Of a stretch of DNA of 64,000 nucleotides, positions 53,152-63,462 are shown one piece after another. The stretch's first letter is position 1. Each line of letters opens with the position of its first letter. Source of the DNA: Sulfurimonas sp. (GTDB lineage: Bacteria; Campylobacterota; Campylobacteria; Campylobacterales; Sulfurimonadaceae); assembly GCA_030949825.1 (NCBI GenBank), contig JAUZSC010000019.1:44751-108750 (forward strand). The letters are read 5' to 3'. The translations under genes and the position numbers were made by a program. A model generated the notes under the pieces. It made no database searches, was not told where the DNA came from, and saw only the letters and a list, made by a program, of their open reading frames with translations.

Positions 53152-53228
53152 GCGGTGGTAGCTCAGTTGGTTAGAGTACCTGCCTGTCACGCAGGGTGTC
53201 GAGGGTTCGAGTCCCTTCCACCGCGCCA
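53152..53228 (+). tRNA. tRNA-Asp(GUC), copy 2
   Basis: 77 nt, identical to the copy at 52759-52835, with encoded CCA. Last tRNA of the cluster. Confidence 0.97.
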
Positions 53229-53310
53229 CTTCTTTTTTTATAACTTTTACTAAAATCTTTAAATATTCGATAATTTTTTGAGTTAATTAAGATTAACTTA
53301 TTATAATAAT

Positions 53311-54210
53311 ATGATGAAAAATAAACTTATACTTATTAATGATGTTACAAATAATCTAGAAAAACTTATTCAATGTCTAAATGAAGAAGATGAAATAGAT
53401 TTGATAGTTCTTACCTCACTCGAAGAATTAGCTAGCTATAGAGAAAATAAAATACTACATATGATATTAATGAGTGCAGAATGTGAAAATATACTACCTT
53501 CTTCAGTATTTAAAAAAATCCGTTCATGTGATACAACAAAATTTCTACCAATTTTATATATAAACAAAAAAGATGATAAAAAGGATATTAGAGAGGCTTA
53601 TGAAGCTGGAGTAAATGAATGTATTAATATGCCTTTTAGCATTGATGAACTTATACTAAGAATTAAAAGTCATATAGTTAATTATCAAACATTTAAGCGA
53701 TGTCTTATTCAAAATGAACGATTGTTTACTATTGTCTCAACAGATTCATTAACTAAAGTATCTAGTCGAATGCATCTTCAAACTATAATTTTACAATCTA
53801 TAAAAGAGTATAAACGCTATGATAGATTATTTTCTTTGATATGTATACAACCGGAGGGTATCTCAAAGTATAATTTACTCAATGGATTTTCTAAAGGTGA
53901 TCAACTGTTAAAAAATATTGCTAAATCGATTAACTATATTATACGGGAGAGTGATATTCTTGCACGCTATTCAGGGAGTGAATTTATTATCTTTATGCCT
54001 AAAAGTAATATAGAAAATGCTGGAATACTAGTAAAGAAAATAAACAAATATATCCAAAAGGAAAACTTTTCTAAGATTCTTAAAATTCGTCTGAACTATG
54101 GTGCTACACAGGTAAAAAAAGAAGACACTATGTATAGTGTGACAGATCGTGTTAATAAAGCTTTGCAAAGTAGTATAGATACAAACTCTATTTATACGAC
54201 ATTTTTATAA
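53311..54210 (+). CDS. Receiver-like domain fused to degenerate GGDEF domain
   Basis: 299 residues. The first ~125 look like a CheY-type receiver (KLILINDVTNN start, YINKKDDKKDIREAYEAGVNECINMPFSIDEL end), but the phospho-acceptor region reads HMILMSAECEN, with no Asp at the expected place. The C-terminal part is GGDEF-like (TDSLTKVSSRMHL, LICIQPEGISKYNLLNGFSKGDQLL) with loop RYSGSEF in place of GGDEF. Probably an inactive or altered signalling protein. The ATG at 53311 is followed directly by another ATG. Stands alone after the tRNA cluster. Confidence 0.75.
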   Translation: MMKNKLILINDVTNNLEKLIQCLNEEDEIDLIVLTSLEELASYRENKILHMILMSAECENILPSSVFKKIRSCDTTKFLPILYINKKDDKKDIREAYEAGVNECINMPFSIDELILRIKSHIVNYQTFKRCLIQNERLFTIVSTDSLTKVSSRMHLQTIILQSIKEYKRYDRLFSLICIQPEGISKYNLLNGFSKGDQLLKNIAKSINYIIRESDILARYSGSEFIIFMPKSNIENAGILVKKINKYIQKENFSKILKIRLNYGATQVKKEDTMYSVTDRVNKALQSSIDTNSIYTTFL

Positions 54211-54217
54211 TTTATAT

Positions 54218-55331
54218 TTAAACAAAACTTTTTGTACCACTTTTATCGTACATGTCTTTATATCTAAAAGTGATGAGGTTTTGCATTATTGCAAATAAAA
54301 CCATAAAGTTTAAGAAGCTACTTCCTCCATAACTAAACATGGGTAAGGGGACTCCTACGACTGGTGCATAGCCGATTGTCATGGCGATATTTACTCCCAT
54401 ATAGATAAATATCATAAATGCTATGGATACACTCACTACTTTTATATAGTAGTCTTTGTTGAAAATACTTAAGCTAAAAAGATGTAAAATAAGCATAACA
54501 TAAATGAGTATAACTCCAAGTGCTCCTAAAAAACCACTTCGCTCAACTAAAAAAGCAAAAATAAAATCACTCGTAGCAATAGGTAAGAACCTCATTTGCG
54601 TTTGTGTTGATTCTTCTTTTGACTTTCCTGTTAGTCCACCTGAACCAATGGCAATAATAGATTGTTGCACATGGTAGGATGGTTTTTCACTTAAAAAATC
54701 TTTTATACGAACTTTTTGATAATCTTTAAGTCCAAATTCATACGCTATTGGTGAAAGTAAGACAATAAGTGCAAAAATTGTTGCCCATATTTTCCAAAAA
54801 ACACCAATGAAAAATAAAACACCGTAGCCTATAAGTAATAAAACGAGGGCAGTTCCTAAGTCAGGTTCTTTTGCGATTAAAATAAAAGGGAGGAGTATAT
54901 AAAAACTAAGTTTAGTGAAATCTTTGATTCTATAACCATTTACATCGGGTGGATTTTTATGGATAAGATGGGCAAGCATTAAAATAAGTGCAGGTTTTAC
55001 AAATTCAGACGGTTGAATGGTTGCATTAATAAAAGGTATATCTATCCATCTCTGTGCACCCAGACGAGCATGACCAAAAAAATTCAACAGCTACAAGAAG
55101 AGCAATATTTACCCAGTATATCAATGGAATAAGCCAACTCATACGCCTTATTGGTAATAAAAAAACAAATAAAAAAACAAGAGCAGATACGGCAATATAG
55201 GCAGTTTGCTTTTGTGCAAGAGCTGGAACTACCTCTGCTATAAGAAAATGAGAAATGATTACTAAAGGTATGATTAAAATGATTGAAAAAAAGTCAAATT
55301 GTGCTAAAATACGCTTATCAAATCTCCACAA
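54218..55331 (-). CDS. rodA: Rod-shape SEDS glycosyltransferase RodA (one frameshift)
   Basis: About 371 residues with roughly ten membrane helices. SEDS features: GARLGAQRWIDIPFINATIQPSEFVKPALILMLAHLI, KEPDLGTALVLLL, IGSGGLTGK and PMFSYGGSSFLNFM. It polymerises lipid II for side-wall growth. The start is a TTG at 55331 (LWRFDKRIL) with GGAG upstream. The frame breaks at an A7 run (55076-55082); six restores VEFFGHARLGAQRW. The short distance to the divergent rluD-type gene suggests back-to-back promoters. RodA rather than FtsW is judged from motif style. Confidence 0.85.
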
Positions 55332-55382
55332 ATTTATAACTCCAAAATAATTTATAAAATTGTAGCACAATAAAGGACATAA

Positions 55383-56354
55383 ATGAGTCAAACACAGATC
55401 TATACATGTAAAAATATCCAAAGGTTAGATGTATTTTTATCAGCCGAGATAGGACAAACACGTTCTCAAATTGCAAACTTAATCAAGCAAGGCTGTGTTT
55501 TTATTGAAGATAAAAAAGTAACGCGTCCTGGAGTAAAACTAAAAATAGATCAGCGTATAAAAGTTGAATTTCCAGAGGCAAAAGAGGAAAAAGCACTTGA
55601 TGTTGATTTTGATGTAGAGATTCTCTATGAAGATGATGATGTTTTAGTTATCAATAAACCATCAGGTGTAACAGTGCATCCAGCACCCAGTGTTAAAGAT
55701 GCTACACTTGTTGATTGGCTCAAACATAAGGGAATTCGCCTATCTACTATTAGTGGTGAAGAACGACATGGAATTGTACACAGACTTGATAAGGGTACGA
55801 GTGGAACAATGGTTGTTGCTAAAAATAACAAGGCACATGAGTTTTTATCTGAACAACTGCAAGATAAAAGTATGGGAAGATACTACATCGCAGTTATGAC
55901 TCCAGCTTTAAAAGAAGATATAACAACGATAGAAACAAATATTGGAAGAAGTCCCCATAACCGTTTAAAAATGGCAAATGTAGGAACAGGAAAATATGCT
56001 AAAACACAATTTGCTACACTCCTGCCATCAGATGATGAAACTACACAGTTTGTTGCTTGTAAACTTTTTACAGGTAGAACGCATCAAATTCGTGTGCATT
56101 TAGAGAGTATAAATAGACATATTTTAGGTGATCATATCTACGGTTTAGCACCTAGACAAGAGAAATCGGAACGCATTTTGCTTCACGCCTATATAATCTA
56201 TTTCATACATCCTACGACAAAAGAAAAGCTTTCATTTGTAGCCAATATGGATAATGTTATGCAAGAATATATAGATAAAAAATTCAATGTGGAGAAAATC
56301 AATGAAGTTATTAAACCTAATCACATTCTTAACAGTTTTACTACTGACATTTAG
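55383..56354 (+). CDS. RluA-family pseudouridine synthase (RluD-like)
   Basis: 323 residues. An S4 RNA-binding domain at the N-terminus (LDVFLSAEIGQTRSQIANLIKQGCVFI), then the catalytic core with HRLDKGTSGTMVVAKN holding the catalytic Asp, LFTGRTHQIRVHL and LGDHIYG. It isomerises uridines in 23S rRNA; the site (RluD-type 1911/1915/1917) is inferred from overall form. Its stop lies inside the start of the FN3 lipoprotein gene (53-base overlap), so the two are coupled. Confidence 0.9.
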   Translation: MSQTQIYTCKNIQRLDVFLSAEIGQTRSQIANLIKQGCVFIEDKKVTRPGVKLKIDQRIKVEFPEAKEEKALDVDFDVEILYEDDDVLVINKPSGVTVHPAPSVKDATLVDWLKHKGIRLSTISGEERHGIVHRLDKGTSGTMVVAKNNKAHEFLSEQLQDKSMGRYYIAVMTPALKEDITTIETNIGRSPHNRLKMANVGTGKYAKTQFATLLPSDDETTQFVACKLFTGRTHQIRVHLESINRHILGDHIYGLAPRQEKSERILLHAYIIYFIHPTTKEKLSFVANMDNVMQEYIDKKFNVEKINEVIKPNHILNSFTTDI

Positions 56355-57678
56355 TGGATGCGTAGGTACATCACCATCACCAAGTGATAAGGCAGTAATT
56401 GACTCAACTTTACCTCTTGTAGAGTTGAGTGAAACAGGGATCTTTACAGATATGAAAGCTATTGGTTTTGAGTGGAAGAGCATGAAAGACCCTCGAGTTA
56501 AAGGTATTTATGTTTATAAGAAATCCTTTGGCGAAGAAGAATCAGAATATAAATTTATAGATACAATCGAAAATCGTTTTGTAACGCATTATATAGATGA
56601 AGATGTTGAGCCACAAAGTAAGTACGCTTATTATTTTAAAACATTTACAGAGAACTCTGAGTCAAATCCAAGTCAGGAAACAGTGGTAGATACTTTACCT
56701 GTTCTTAATTCTGTATCGTGGATACATGCAGTTGAAAATATGCCTCGAAGTGCTAAAATAATTTGGAGACCACATACAAACCAGATTGTAAAACGCTATA
56801 TTTTAGAGCGAAAAACGCTTGAAGAAGACAAGTGGAGTGAATTAGAAACTATTGATGGAAGATTAAGTGCTGAATATATTGATGGTGAGTTAAAAGATGA
56901 TTTTGTTTATAAATACAGAATTAAAGTATTGACATATAATGACATTACATCAAAGCCCAGTGAAGAAGTTAAAATTGTAACTAAAGCGCTTCCTTTATCT
57001 GTTAGCAATATTGTAGCAACAAAGAATCTACCTAAGCAAATTAAACTAACATGGGATGCTACACAGATTAAAGATTTTGCGAATTATAATGTTTATAGAG
57101 CTGATAGTATCGATGGTAGCTATAAACTAGTTCTTAAAGCGCAGAGTCTTGAGTTTATTGACAAGCTTGAAGAAGATGGGAAAGATTATTTTTATAGAGT
57201 GAGTACAGTAGATAAAGATGGACTCGAAAGTGTTCATGATATAAAGTCTATTCATGGAAAGACACTTTCTAAACCTATCACACCTTCTTTAGTTGAAGTT
57301 CAGATGCAGGGCAATAGCTTAGAACTTAATTGGAAGTCAAATAGCGATAGAGTTAAAAGTTTTATTGTAAAGAAAAAATCTAAATTTTCTTGGATTAATA
57401 CAAGTAGTGAAGAATTTACAGATATTAAGGGTACTAGTTTTATAGATACTACTGTTGCTCCCGAGACTACATACTATTATGAAGTTTACAGTGTAGATGA
57501 GTTTGGAATAAAATCTGAACCAAGTATCGAAGTAAAATACACTACAACAAAAGACGAAGGTAAAATAGCTAGTCCAAAAGAAGATACAGCAGTTCAAGTA
57601 AAAAGTACTCCATCAGCTCCTCAAGATGTACAAAATAAAGTACAGCCTATAGACGATTTCGATATGAGTGTTCGTTAA
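56302..57678 (+). CDS. Fibronectin type III repeat lipoprotein
   Basis: 458 residues. The ATG at 56302 has GGAG eight bases upstream and begins a lipoprotein signal with lipobox LTFSGC. The mature protein holds about four FN3 domains (repeated YxYx[27 protein letters not shown] strands and linking W/P residues) and a Pro/Asp-rich tail. Probably a surface or periplasmic envelope protein with a binding or structural role. Its TAA and the trmB ATG share one base, so it is in the trmB-ftsE-ftsX-envC transcript. Confidence 0.85.
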   Translation: MKLLNLITFLTVLLLTFSGCVGTSPSPSDKAVIDSTLPLVELSETGIFTDMKAIGFEWKSMKDPRVKGIYVYKKSFGEEESEYKFIDTIENRFVTHYIDEDVEPQSKYAYYFKTFTENSESNPSQETVVDTLPVLNSVSWIHAVENMPRSAKIIWRPHTNQIVKRYILERKTLEEDKWSELETIDGRLSAEYIDGELKDDFVYKYRIKVLTYNDITSKPSEEVKIVTKALPLSVSNIVATKNLPKQIKLTWDATQIKDFANYNVYRADSIDGSYKLVLKAQSLEFIDKLEEDGKDYFYRVSTVDKDGLESVHDIKSIHGKTLSKPITPSLVEVQMQGNSLELNWKSNSDRVKSFIVKKKSKFSWINTSSEEFTDIKGTSFIDTTVAPETTYYYEVYSVDEFGIKSEPSIEVKYTTTKDEGKIASPKEDTAVQVKSTPSAPQDVQNKVQPIDDFDMSVR

Positions 57679-58852
57679 TGCCCCATCTACATATTAAAGA
57701 GTTCAAAGAGATAGACTATCCACAAACTGTGGATGGGGTTGATTTTCATTATAGTGTCCAAAATTTGAATCATAAAAACGAAATGCTTATCGCTGTAAAA
57801 GTTGACGGGGATGACTTTTTCTTACTTGCAAAACAAGATAATGATAAGAATTTATTAAAATCAGACAAACTAACGCGACCACCTTCTATTTATAATGTAC
57901 ATAAGGCATTACTTGCCTATGCAAAAGCTGCAAAGCTTGAAGTGATCGTCTCTAATGTTCCTCTGCATGAAAAAAATGTTCATTTAGAAGAAGTAAGCGC
58001 GCTTAAAAAGATAGACTATTTTGTAGATAATTTTCCAAAGAATAAAGAACTTAGAATCGAAGTTGGTTTTGGCTCAGGTAGGCATCTGCTGCATCAAGCG
58101 GCAGCTAATCCTGAGATACTTTTTATAGGTATAGAAATTCATCGTCCTTCAATCGAGCAAGTGCTTAAACAAATCACTATACGAGAGCTAGAAAATGTAA
58201 TGGTTCTTGATTATGATGCGAGACTTTTTTATGGAGTTAGTTCCATCAAATAGAGTAGGCAAAGTGTATGTTCATTTTCCAGTACCTTGGGATAAAAAGC
58301 CTCATAGACGCGTAATATCTACTAGCTTCATAGAAGAAGCTAATCGAGTTTTAAACATTGGTGGACAACTAGAATTACGAACCGATAGTAAAAATTATTA
58401 TGCGTATTCCTATGAGACATTTATAGCTTTTAATAAAACAACATTACAAATAAATAAAAATAAAGAAATAGCAATTAGTTCCAAGTATGAAGATAGATGG
58501 AAAAAGATGGAGAAAAATATTTATGATGTAACTATGATAAATGAAGAAGAGTCTCCTGTTCTATCTTTAGATGGAAATTTTGATTTTTTTACAAGCAAAT
58601 GCACCTGTTCAAAATATTGTAGACTTACATACAAAAATAGAAAAACTCGATGGAAGTTTTATCCACTTTGAAAGAATTTATAGCAGTGGTGAGACTATTT
58701 TATTGCGTATTTCTATGGGTAGCTTTGACAGACCTGAACATCTCTATGTTTTAGTAAAGGACAAAACTGTATCATACTATCCACATTTGCCTTTAAAGTC
58801 TAAAAGTAATTTAACAGCACATAAATACCTTGATGGAGTCCTGCATGGATAA
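57678..58852 (+). CDS. trmB: tRNA (guanine-N7-)-methyltransferase (two frameshifts)
   Basis: About 391 residues when repaired, the long Campylobacterota form with an N-terminal extension. The SAM site is [17 protein letters not shown] followed by [17 protein letters not shown]; then [16 protein letters not shown] and [11 protein letters not shown], the family's tRNA-contact motifs. It makes m7G46 in tRNA. The frame breaks at T6 (58225-58230) and T7 (58584-58590); five and six bases restore DYDARLFMELVP and [16 protein letters not shown]. Overlaps ftsE by eight bases. Confidence 0.9.
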
Positions 58853-59516
58853 AGTGATTATCGCTGAAAATTTGTCACTCTCGTATTCTAATGAAGAAAC
58901 GATTATTAATAAGATTAATTTTTCTGTTGATTCTGGAAGTTTTGTTTTTATAACAGGTGCAAGTGGTAGCGGTAAGTCTACACTTTTAAAATCTTTTTAT
59001 GGCGCACTTAAGCCCGATCAGGGAAGCCTCATTGTTGGTGGTGTTGAAATTAGTAAAGTGTCTAAGTCCAAGTTAAATTTTCTACGACGCCATATTGGAA
59101 TTGTTTTTCAAGATTATAAACTTGTAAAAGAGTGGACGATTGAAAAAAACATAATGCTTCCTCTCATCATAAATGGCTACGATAAAAATGTCACACAAAA
59201 CCAAGTCGATAGCTTACTTAAACATGTACGACTCAAACACCAATCGGGTAAGTTTCCTTTAGAACTTAGTGGTGGTGAACAACAGCGTGTTGCAATGGCT
59301 AGAGCCCTATCACATAACCCAATTTTGATTTTAGCAGATGAGCCTACTGGTAATCTTGATGACTATTCAGCGGGTTTAATATGGAACCTTTTAGAAGGTG
59401 CAAATAAACAACTTAAAACTACAGTTATCGTTGTTACGCACCATATACCTGAGACTATGAATATTGATTATAAACATTTTCATATAGAATACGGGAGCAT
59501 CCATGAAGTCAATTAA
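58845..59516 (+). CDS. ftsE: Cell-division ATP-binding protein FtsE
   Basis: 223 residues, ABC ATPase. Walker [18 protein letters not shown]-loop VFQDYKLV, signature [15 protein letters not shown], Walker [14 protein letters not shown] and H-loop VVTHH. The ATG at 58845 has a GGAG upstream, preferred over 58830. With FtsX it transmits ATP hydrolysis across the inner membrane to activate a periplasmic amidase activator. Overlaps ftsX by 14 bases. Confidence 0.93.
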   Translation: MDKVIIAENLSLSYSNEETIINKINFSVDSGSFVFITGASGSGKSTLLKSFYGALKPDQGSLIVGGVEISKVSKSKLNFLRRHIGIVFQDYKLVKEWTIEKNIMLPLIINGYDKNVTQNQVDSLLKHVRLKHQSGKFPLELSGGEQQRVAMARALSHNPILILADEPTGNLDDYSAGLIWNLLEGANKQLKTTVIVVTHHIPETMNIDYKHFHIEYGSIHEVN

Positions 59517-60315
59517 AAATCATCTTTCTTTAGTTATTGCTCTTGTTAGTATTTTATTTTCTATACAGGTATTTACGATTATAGATAGATCAATTAGTGC
59601 ATACAAAGATAATTTGGCAGATAATTATTCTGTGATTGTTGTCGCGCAGGTAAAAATAACTGATGCCAAAATTAAATCTTTTAGTCCACTTGTAAAAAGT
59701 ATAACAGAATTAAATCCAGATGCTGTGATTAAAAGACTTAATACAAATATAAACAATAGAAACTTAGAACTTTTAAAAGTAGCGCTTCCTAAGTTTTATA
59801 AATTAAAATTAACACATTTTCCAAGTCCAAATGAGATTGAAGTATTAACAAAGCGAATTTTAGAACACCAGTCCGTGACGAAGGTGGAGAATTTTTCACA
59901 TAATCATGATAATACTTTTAAATTACTTCTTCTTTTTAAAGATGTGATTACAGTTTTTGCTGCTTCAATTTTTATAGTGACTATTCTTCTAATTTTAAAA
60001 GAGCTTCGTATTTGGCAGTTTATGCATAATGAGCGTATGAGTATTATGGGACTTTTTGGTGCGCCTATTTGGCTCAGTTCAGCAGTACTTTTTAGGCTTG
60101 CCATTGTAGATGCTATTGTTGCTAGTTTTATTACATTTATTTTATTTTCTTACCTCTCGACGAGTTCTTGGATAGCAGAACAACTTAGTACTATTGGGAT
60201 TGAGATTGTTGTTTTTGATAGTTTGATGGATTCTCTATTATTATTTGGAGTGGCAATATCTTTGTCTATAATCCTCGCATTACTCATAGTTATAGGGCAT
60301 AAAGAAGAAGCATGA
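59503..60315 (+). CDS. ftsX: Cell-division membrane protein FtsX
   Basis: 270 residues. One N-terminal membrane helix (LSLVIALVSILFSIQVFTII), a large periplasmic loop (~28-145), then three C-terminal helices (FAASIFIVTILLIL, FRLAIVDAIVASFITFILFSYL, DSLLLFGVAISLSIILALLIVI). This is FtsX topology. FtsX hands the signal to the EnvC-like protein encoded next, whose ATG overlaps its stop by four bases. Confidence 0.9.
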   Translation: MKSIKNHLSLVIALVSILFSIQVFTIIDRSISAYKDNLADNYSVIVVAQVKITDAKIKSFSPLVKSITELNPDAVIKRLNTNINNRNLELLKVALPKFYKLKLTHFPSPNEIEVLTKRILEHQSVTKVENFSHNHDNTFKLLLLFKDVITVFAASIFIVTILLILKELRIWQFMHNERMSIMGLFGAPIWLSSAVLFRLAIVDAIVASFITFILFSYLSTSSWIAEQLSTIGIEIVVFDSLMDSLLLFGVAISLSIILALLIVIGHKEEA

Positions 60316-61535
60316 TGCGATTAATTTTAGTCTTATTTTTTTCTTTTTGTATGCTTTTTGCTAAAGAAAATATTGATACAAAAATAAAATCTACAAGTAC
60401 GCAGATAAGCTCTTTTAGCAATAATTATACAAAATTAAATAAACAAATGGCTAAAAATGCAAAGGCGATTTTAAATCAAAGACTCAAAATACAAAAGCAA
60501 CAGAAGTTTTTAAAAAATCTTAATATACAACTCTCGGATAAAGAACTTTCTTACAAAGAAAATAAATACCAACTTGAAGATTTAATTAAATTTAATAAAA
60601 ATCTCAAAACAAAACAAAATTCTATAGAACAAGAACTTATTTTTGTTGTTGCACAAAGTGTTTCTTTATCGGTTATTTTAGAAGGTGATTATTCTACAGA
60701 TGAAGAATCTCTTATGGAGTTTGAAATATTACAGCAGATGCTAAAAGGTTCAAAAGATAAAGCAAATACCTTAAACATTGAATTTAATACAAATGCTAGT
60801 AATATTGCAGCACTGAGTAATCAAGCAAACTCTTTAAAGAAATCTATTGCAGACATTGATTCAAAACGAAAAAAACTAATTTCTACTAAAAAGAAAAATA
60901 AAAAATCTTTAAAAAAATTACAGCTAGCTAAATCTTCTTATAAAAGTAAGCTAAAAAAATTATTGAAAAAACAAGATGCATTGAAAAAAACCCTTGCTAA
61001 ACTCAATATAATTAAAGTCGATACTATAAAAAGAAAAGAAGAAGAAAGACTAAGAGCAAAAGCCTTTGATAATAAAAAAATACTTTTAGATGAAAATTTA
61101 CCGAAAGTTAAAAAACATGGAAGTAGTTATCAAGCAATTAAAACAAAAAAATATAAAGGCGCTAAAACAATTGCACCACTTGATTCATACAGCATCTCTA
61201 AAAAATACGGAACCTATACGGATCCTATTTATGGAATAAAGATTTTTAATGAGTCAATCTCGTTAAAGCCAACAAAGCCTAACGCAAAAGTTAAAACAGT
61301 TTTTAATGGTAAAGTAATTTATGCGGATAAAACAGCAGTTTTAAACAATATTGTTATTATAGAACATACAAATGGTTTACACACTATCTATGCTAACCTT
61401 TCACAAATTGCACCTAATATTAAAAAAGGTAAAAAAATAAAGAAAGGTTATTCAATAGGAAGAGTAAATGAGGAGTTGATTTTTGAGGTAACTCAAAAAT
61501 CTTATCATATAAATCCAATTAGACTTTTTAAATAA
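60312..61535 (+). CDS. EnvC-like murein hydrolase activator (degenerate LytM)
   Basis: 407 residues. Signal peptide (RLILVLFFSFCMLFAKE), long Lys-rich coiled coil (~20-260), then a C-terminal M23/LytM domain. The zinc ligands of active LytM enzymes are lost: GIKIFNE replaces the HxxxD region and LIFEVTQKSYHINP replaces HFE. This matches EnvC, whose LytM domain is inactive and activates amidases. Directly follows ftsX. The amidase itself is not in the window. Confidence 0.88.
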   Translation: MMRLILVLFFSFCMLFAKENIDTKIKSTSTQISSFSNNYTKLNKQMAKNAKAILNQRLKIQKQQKFLKNLNIQLSDKELSYKENKYQLEDLIKFNKNLKTKQNSIEQELIFVVAQSVSLSVILEGDYSTDEESLMEFEILQQMLKGSKDKANTLNIEFNTNASNIAALSNQANSLKKSIADIDSKRKKLISTKKKNKKSLKKLQLAKSSYKSKLKKLLKKQDALKKTLAKLNIIKVDTIKRKEEERLRAKAFDNKKILLDENLPKVKKHGSSYQAIKTKKYKGAKTIAPLDSYSISKKYGTYTDPIYGIKIFNESISLKPTKPNAKVKTVFNGKVIYADKTAVLNNIVIIEHTNGLHTIYANLSQIAPNIKKGKKIKKGYSIGRVNEELIFEVTQKSYHINPIRLFK

Positions 61536-61554
61536 AATTTGATATACTTAGTTT

Positions 61555-61935
61555 ATGGCTGAACATAGAGAACAAGACAATCGCGAGCACAATAGTATTT
61601 ATTACAATCAAATGCTGAGAGCATCTGAGCGAAAAACCAAAGATCCTCGTCATAAGATTAAAAAAGATTTTGCTTCTCAAGATGTTGATTTTACTAAGTA
61701 CTTGATTGTTCCTAAAGGTTATGAGGGTATAGCGTATACGCTTTATATTTTAATTATCCCTTATATAGTTGGTTTGACATTTCTTTTTTTCTATGTAGCG
61801 CATGGAGCATATGAAAGCTTTTCTCTTCTTGATTTAAGCTCCTTTATGATTATTTGGGCAATTGGTTATGAGATAACTGGGGCTATAATTTTAACATTTA
61901 TCTTCTTTGCATTCTTAAAACATCTAAAACATTAA
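61555..61935 (+). CDS. Small two-helix membrane protein of unknown function
   Basis: 126 residues. A polar basic N-terminal half (NQMLRASERKTKDPRHKIKKDF) then two membrane helices (GIAYTLYILIIPYIVGLTFLFFYV and FMIIWAIGYEITGAIILTFIFFAFL). It starts 19 bases after envC; a TATA-like tract lies before it. Not recognised. Confidence 0.6.
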   Translation: MAEHREQDNREHNSIYYNQMLRASERKTKDPRHKIKKDFASQDVDFTKYLIVPKGYEGIAYTLYILIIPYIVGLTFLFFYVAHGAYESFSLLDLSSFMIIWAIGYEITGAIILTFIFFAFLKHLKH

Positions 61936-61945
61936 AATTTTTCGA

Positions 61946-61951
61946 TATAAT
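61946..61951 (+). promoter_or_regulatory. Possible sigma70 -10 box upstream of thrC
   Basis: TATAAT (61946-61951), 30 bases before the thrC ATG, preceded by a T-rich stretch. Campylobacterota sigma70 promoters are mostly recognised by the -10 box alone, so this is suggestive only. Confidence 0.35.
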
Positions 61952-61981
61952 TTTGAAAATTTACCAAAGAGATCTAATATT

Positions 61982-63451
61982 ATGAACTTTATTCAAACCC
62001 GTGGATGTGAAAAAAACAAAGAACAAACTGTTACTTTTTCCCAAGCAATACTTAGCCCAATCGCTTCATTTGGTGGACTCTATGTTCCAGAATCACTTCC
62101 CCAGCTTGGAGAAGACTTTTTAAATAAACATTTAAATTCTTCATACAAAAAATTAGCTTCAGATATATTGTCTAAATTTGAAATAGATATCGAACAAAGT
62201 GTAATTGATGAAGCCTTGTCTTTATACGAAAAGTTTGATGATCCAGATAATCCTGTTCCTGTTGTTAAATTAAAAGAAAACCTTTATGTAAGTGAACTCT
62301 ATCATGGACCTACTCGTGCTTTTAAAGATATGGCACTTCAACCTTTTGGTAAGGTTTTATCTTCAGTTGCACAAAAAAGAGAAGAGAACTATCTTATACT
62401 TGCAGCTACAAGTGGAGACACTGGTCCAGCCGCCTTAGAAACTTTTAAAAATCAGAAAAATATTCAAGTTGTTTGTATGTATCCAGCAAAAGGAACATCC
62501 GATGTTCAAAGACTTCAAATGGTTACAGAAGACGCAAAGAACCTTAAAGTCATAGGGATTAAAGGTAATTTTGATGATGCGCAAGCTGCTTTAAAAAATC
62601 TTTTAGCAAGTGAGAGTTTTAAAAATGCTTTAAAAGATAAAAATATCTCTTTATCTGCAGCGAACTCTGTGAATTTTGGAAGAATAATTTTTCAGATTGT
62701 GTATCATATTCATAACTATTTAGAGTTAGTTCGTCAAGATGGAATCTCTATGGGTGAAAAAGTATACTTAAATGTTCCAAGTGGAAATTTTGGAAATGTT
62801 CTTGGTGGATTTTATGCACAGAATATGGGACTTCCTGTTGAAAAATTAGTTATATCATCAAACCAAAATAATATTTTAACGCGTCTTATTCAAACCGGTA
62901 TTTATGATATTAGAGAGGGTGATTTAAAGCTGACTACATCACCAGCTATGGATATTTTAAAATCATCTAATGTTGAGAGAATTCTTTATGCACTTTATGG
63001 AGCAGACAGAACGCGAGAGCTTATGCAAGACCTTGACTCTAAGAATATCTATACGCTTAGTTCTTATGAACTAGTGAAGCTTCAAGAGGTTTTTATAGCT
63101 GATTATTGTAGTGATGATGAGGGCAAGGCATATATTAAAGCAGCTTTTGAAGATGGCTATTTAATGGATCCTCATACTGCAACATGTTTTAAAACCTATG
63201 AAACAAAATGTAATCCTGCTATAAAAAGTATAATTTACTCAACCGCTGAATGGACAAAATTCTCACCAGTGATTGCAGATGCCTTAACTGGAGAAGTAGA
63301 TGCTAAAGATAGTGTAGCCTTAGAATCAATTGCAAAAGAAGCAAATGTAGAAATTCCAGCAATAATTAAAGGACTGTTTGATAAAAAAATAGTTCATGAT
63401 TGGGTTATAGAAAAAGAAGATATAGAAAAAGAGATATTGAAGTTTTTATAA
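61982..63451 (+). CDS. thrC: Threonine synthase
   Basis: 489 residues; converts phosphohomoserine to threonine. Motifs: LYVPESLPQLG, the PLP lysine in YHGPTRAFKDMALQPFG, the AATSGDTGPAAL loop and NVPSGNFGNVLGGFYA. Full-length, unbroken. The stop codon lies within a hairpin shared with the convergent PEBP gene. It shares its homoserine precursor branch with metX. Confidence 0.96.
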   Translation: MNFIQTRGCEKNKEQTVTFSQAILSPIASFGGLYVPESLPQLGEDFLNKHLNSSYKKLASDILSKFEIDIEQSVIDEALSLYEKFDDPDNPVPVVKLKENLYVSELYHGPTRAFKDMALQPFGKVLSSVAQKREENYLILAATSGDTGPAALETFKNQKNIQVVCMYPAKGTSDVQRLQMVTEDAKNLKVIGIKGNFDDAQAALKNLLASESFKNALKDKNISLSAANSVNFGRIIFQIVYHIHNYLELVRQDGISMGEKVYLNVPSGNFGNVLGGFYAQNMGLPVEKLVISSNQNNILTRLIQTGIYDIREGDLKLTTSPAMDILKSSNVERILYALYGADRTRELMQDLDSKNIYTLSSYELVKLQEVFIADYCSDDEGKAYIKAAFEDGYLMDPHTATCFKTYETKCNPAIKSIIYSTAEWTKFSPVIADALTGEVDAKDSVALESIAKEANVEIPAIIKGLFDKKIVHDWVIEKEDIEKEILKFL

Positions 63452-63460
63452 CTTCAATAT
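63434..63460. terminator. Bidirectional hairpin between thrC and the PEBP gene
   Basis: A perfect 11-bp stem (atattgaagtt at 63434-63444, complement at 63450-63460) with a 5-nt loop, covering the thrC stop and ending three bases before the convergent gene's stop. Confidence 0.55.
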
Positions 63461-63462
63461 TG

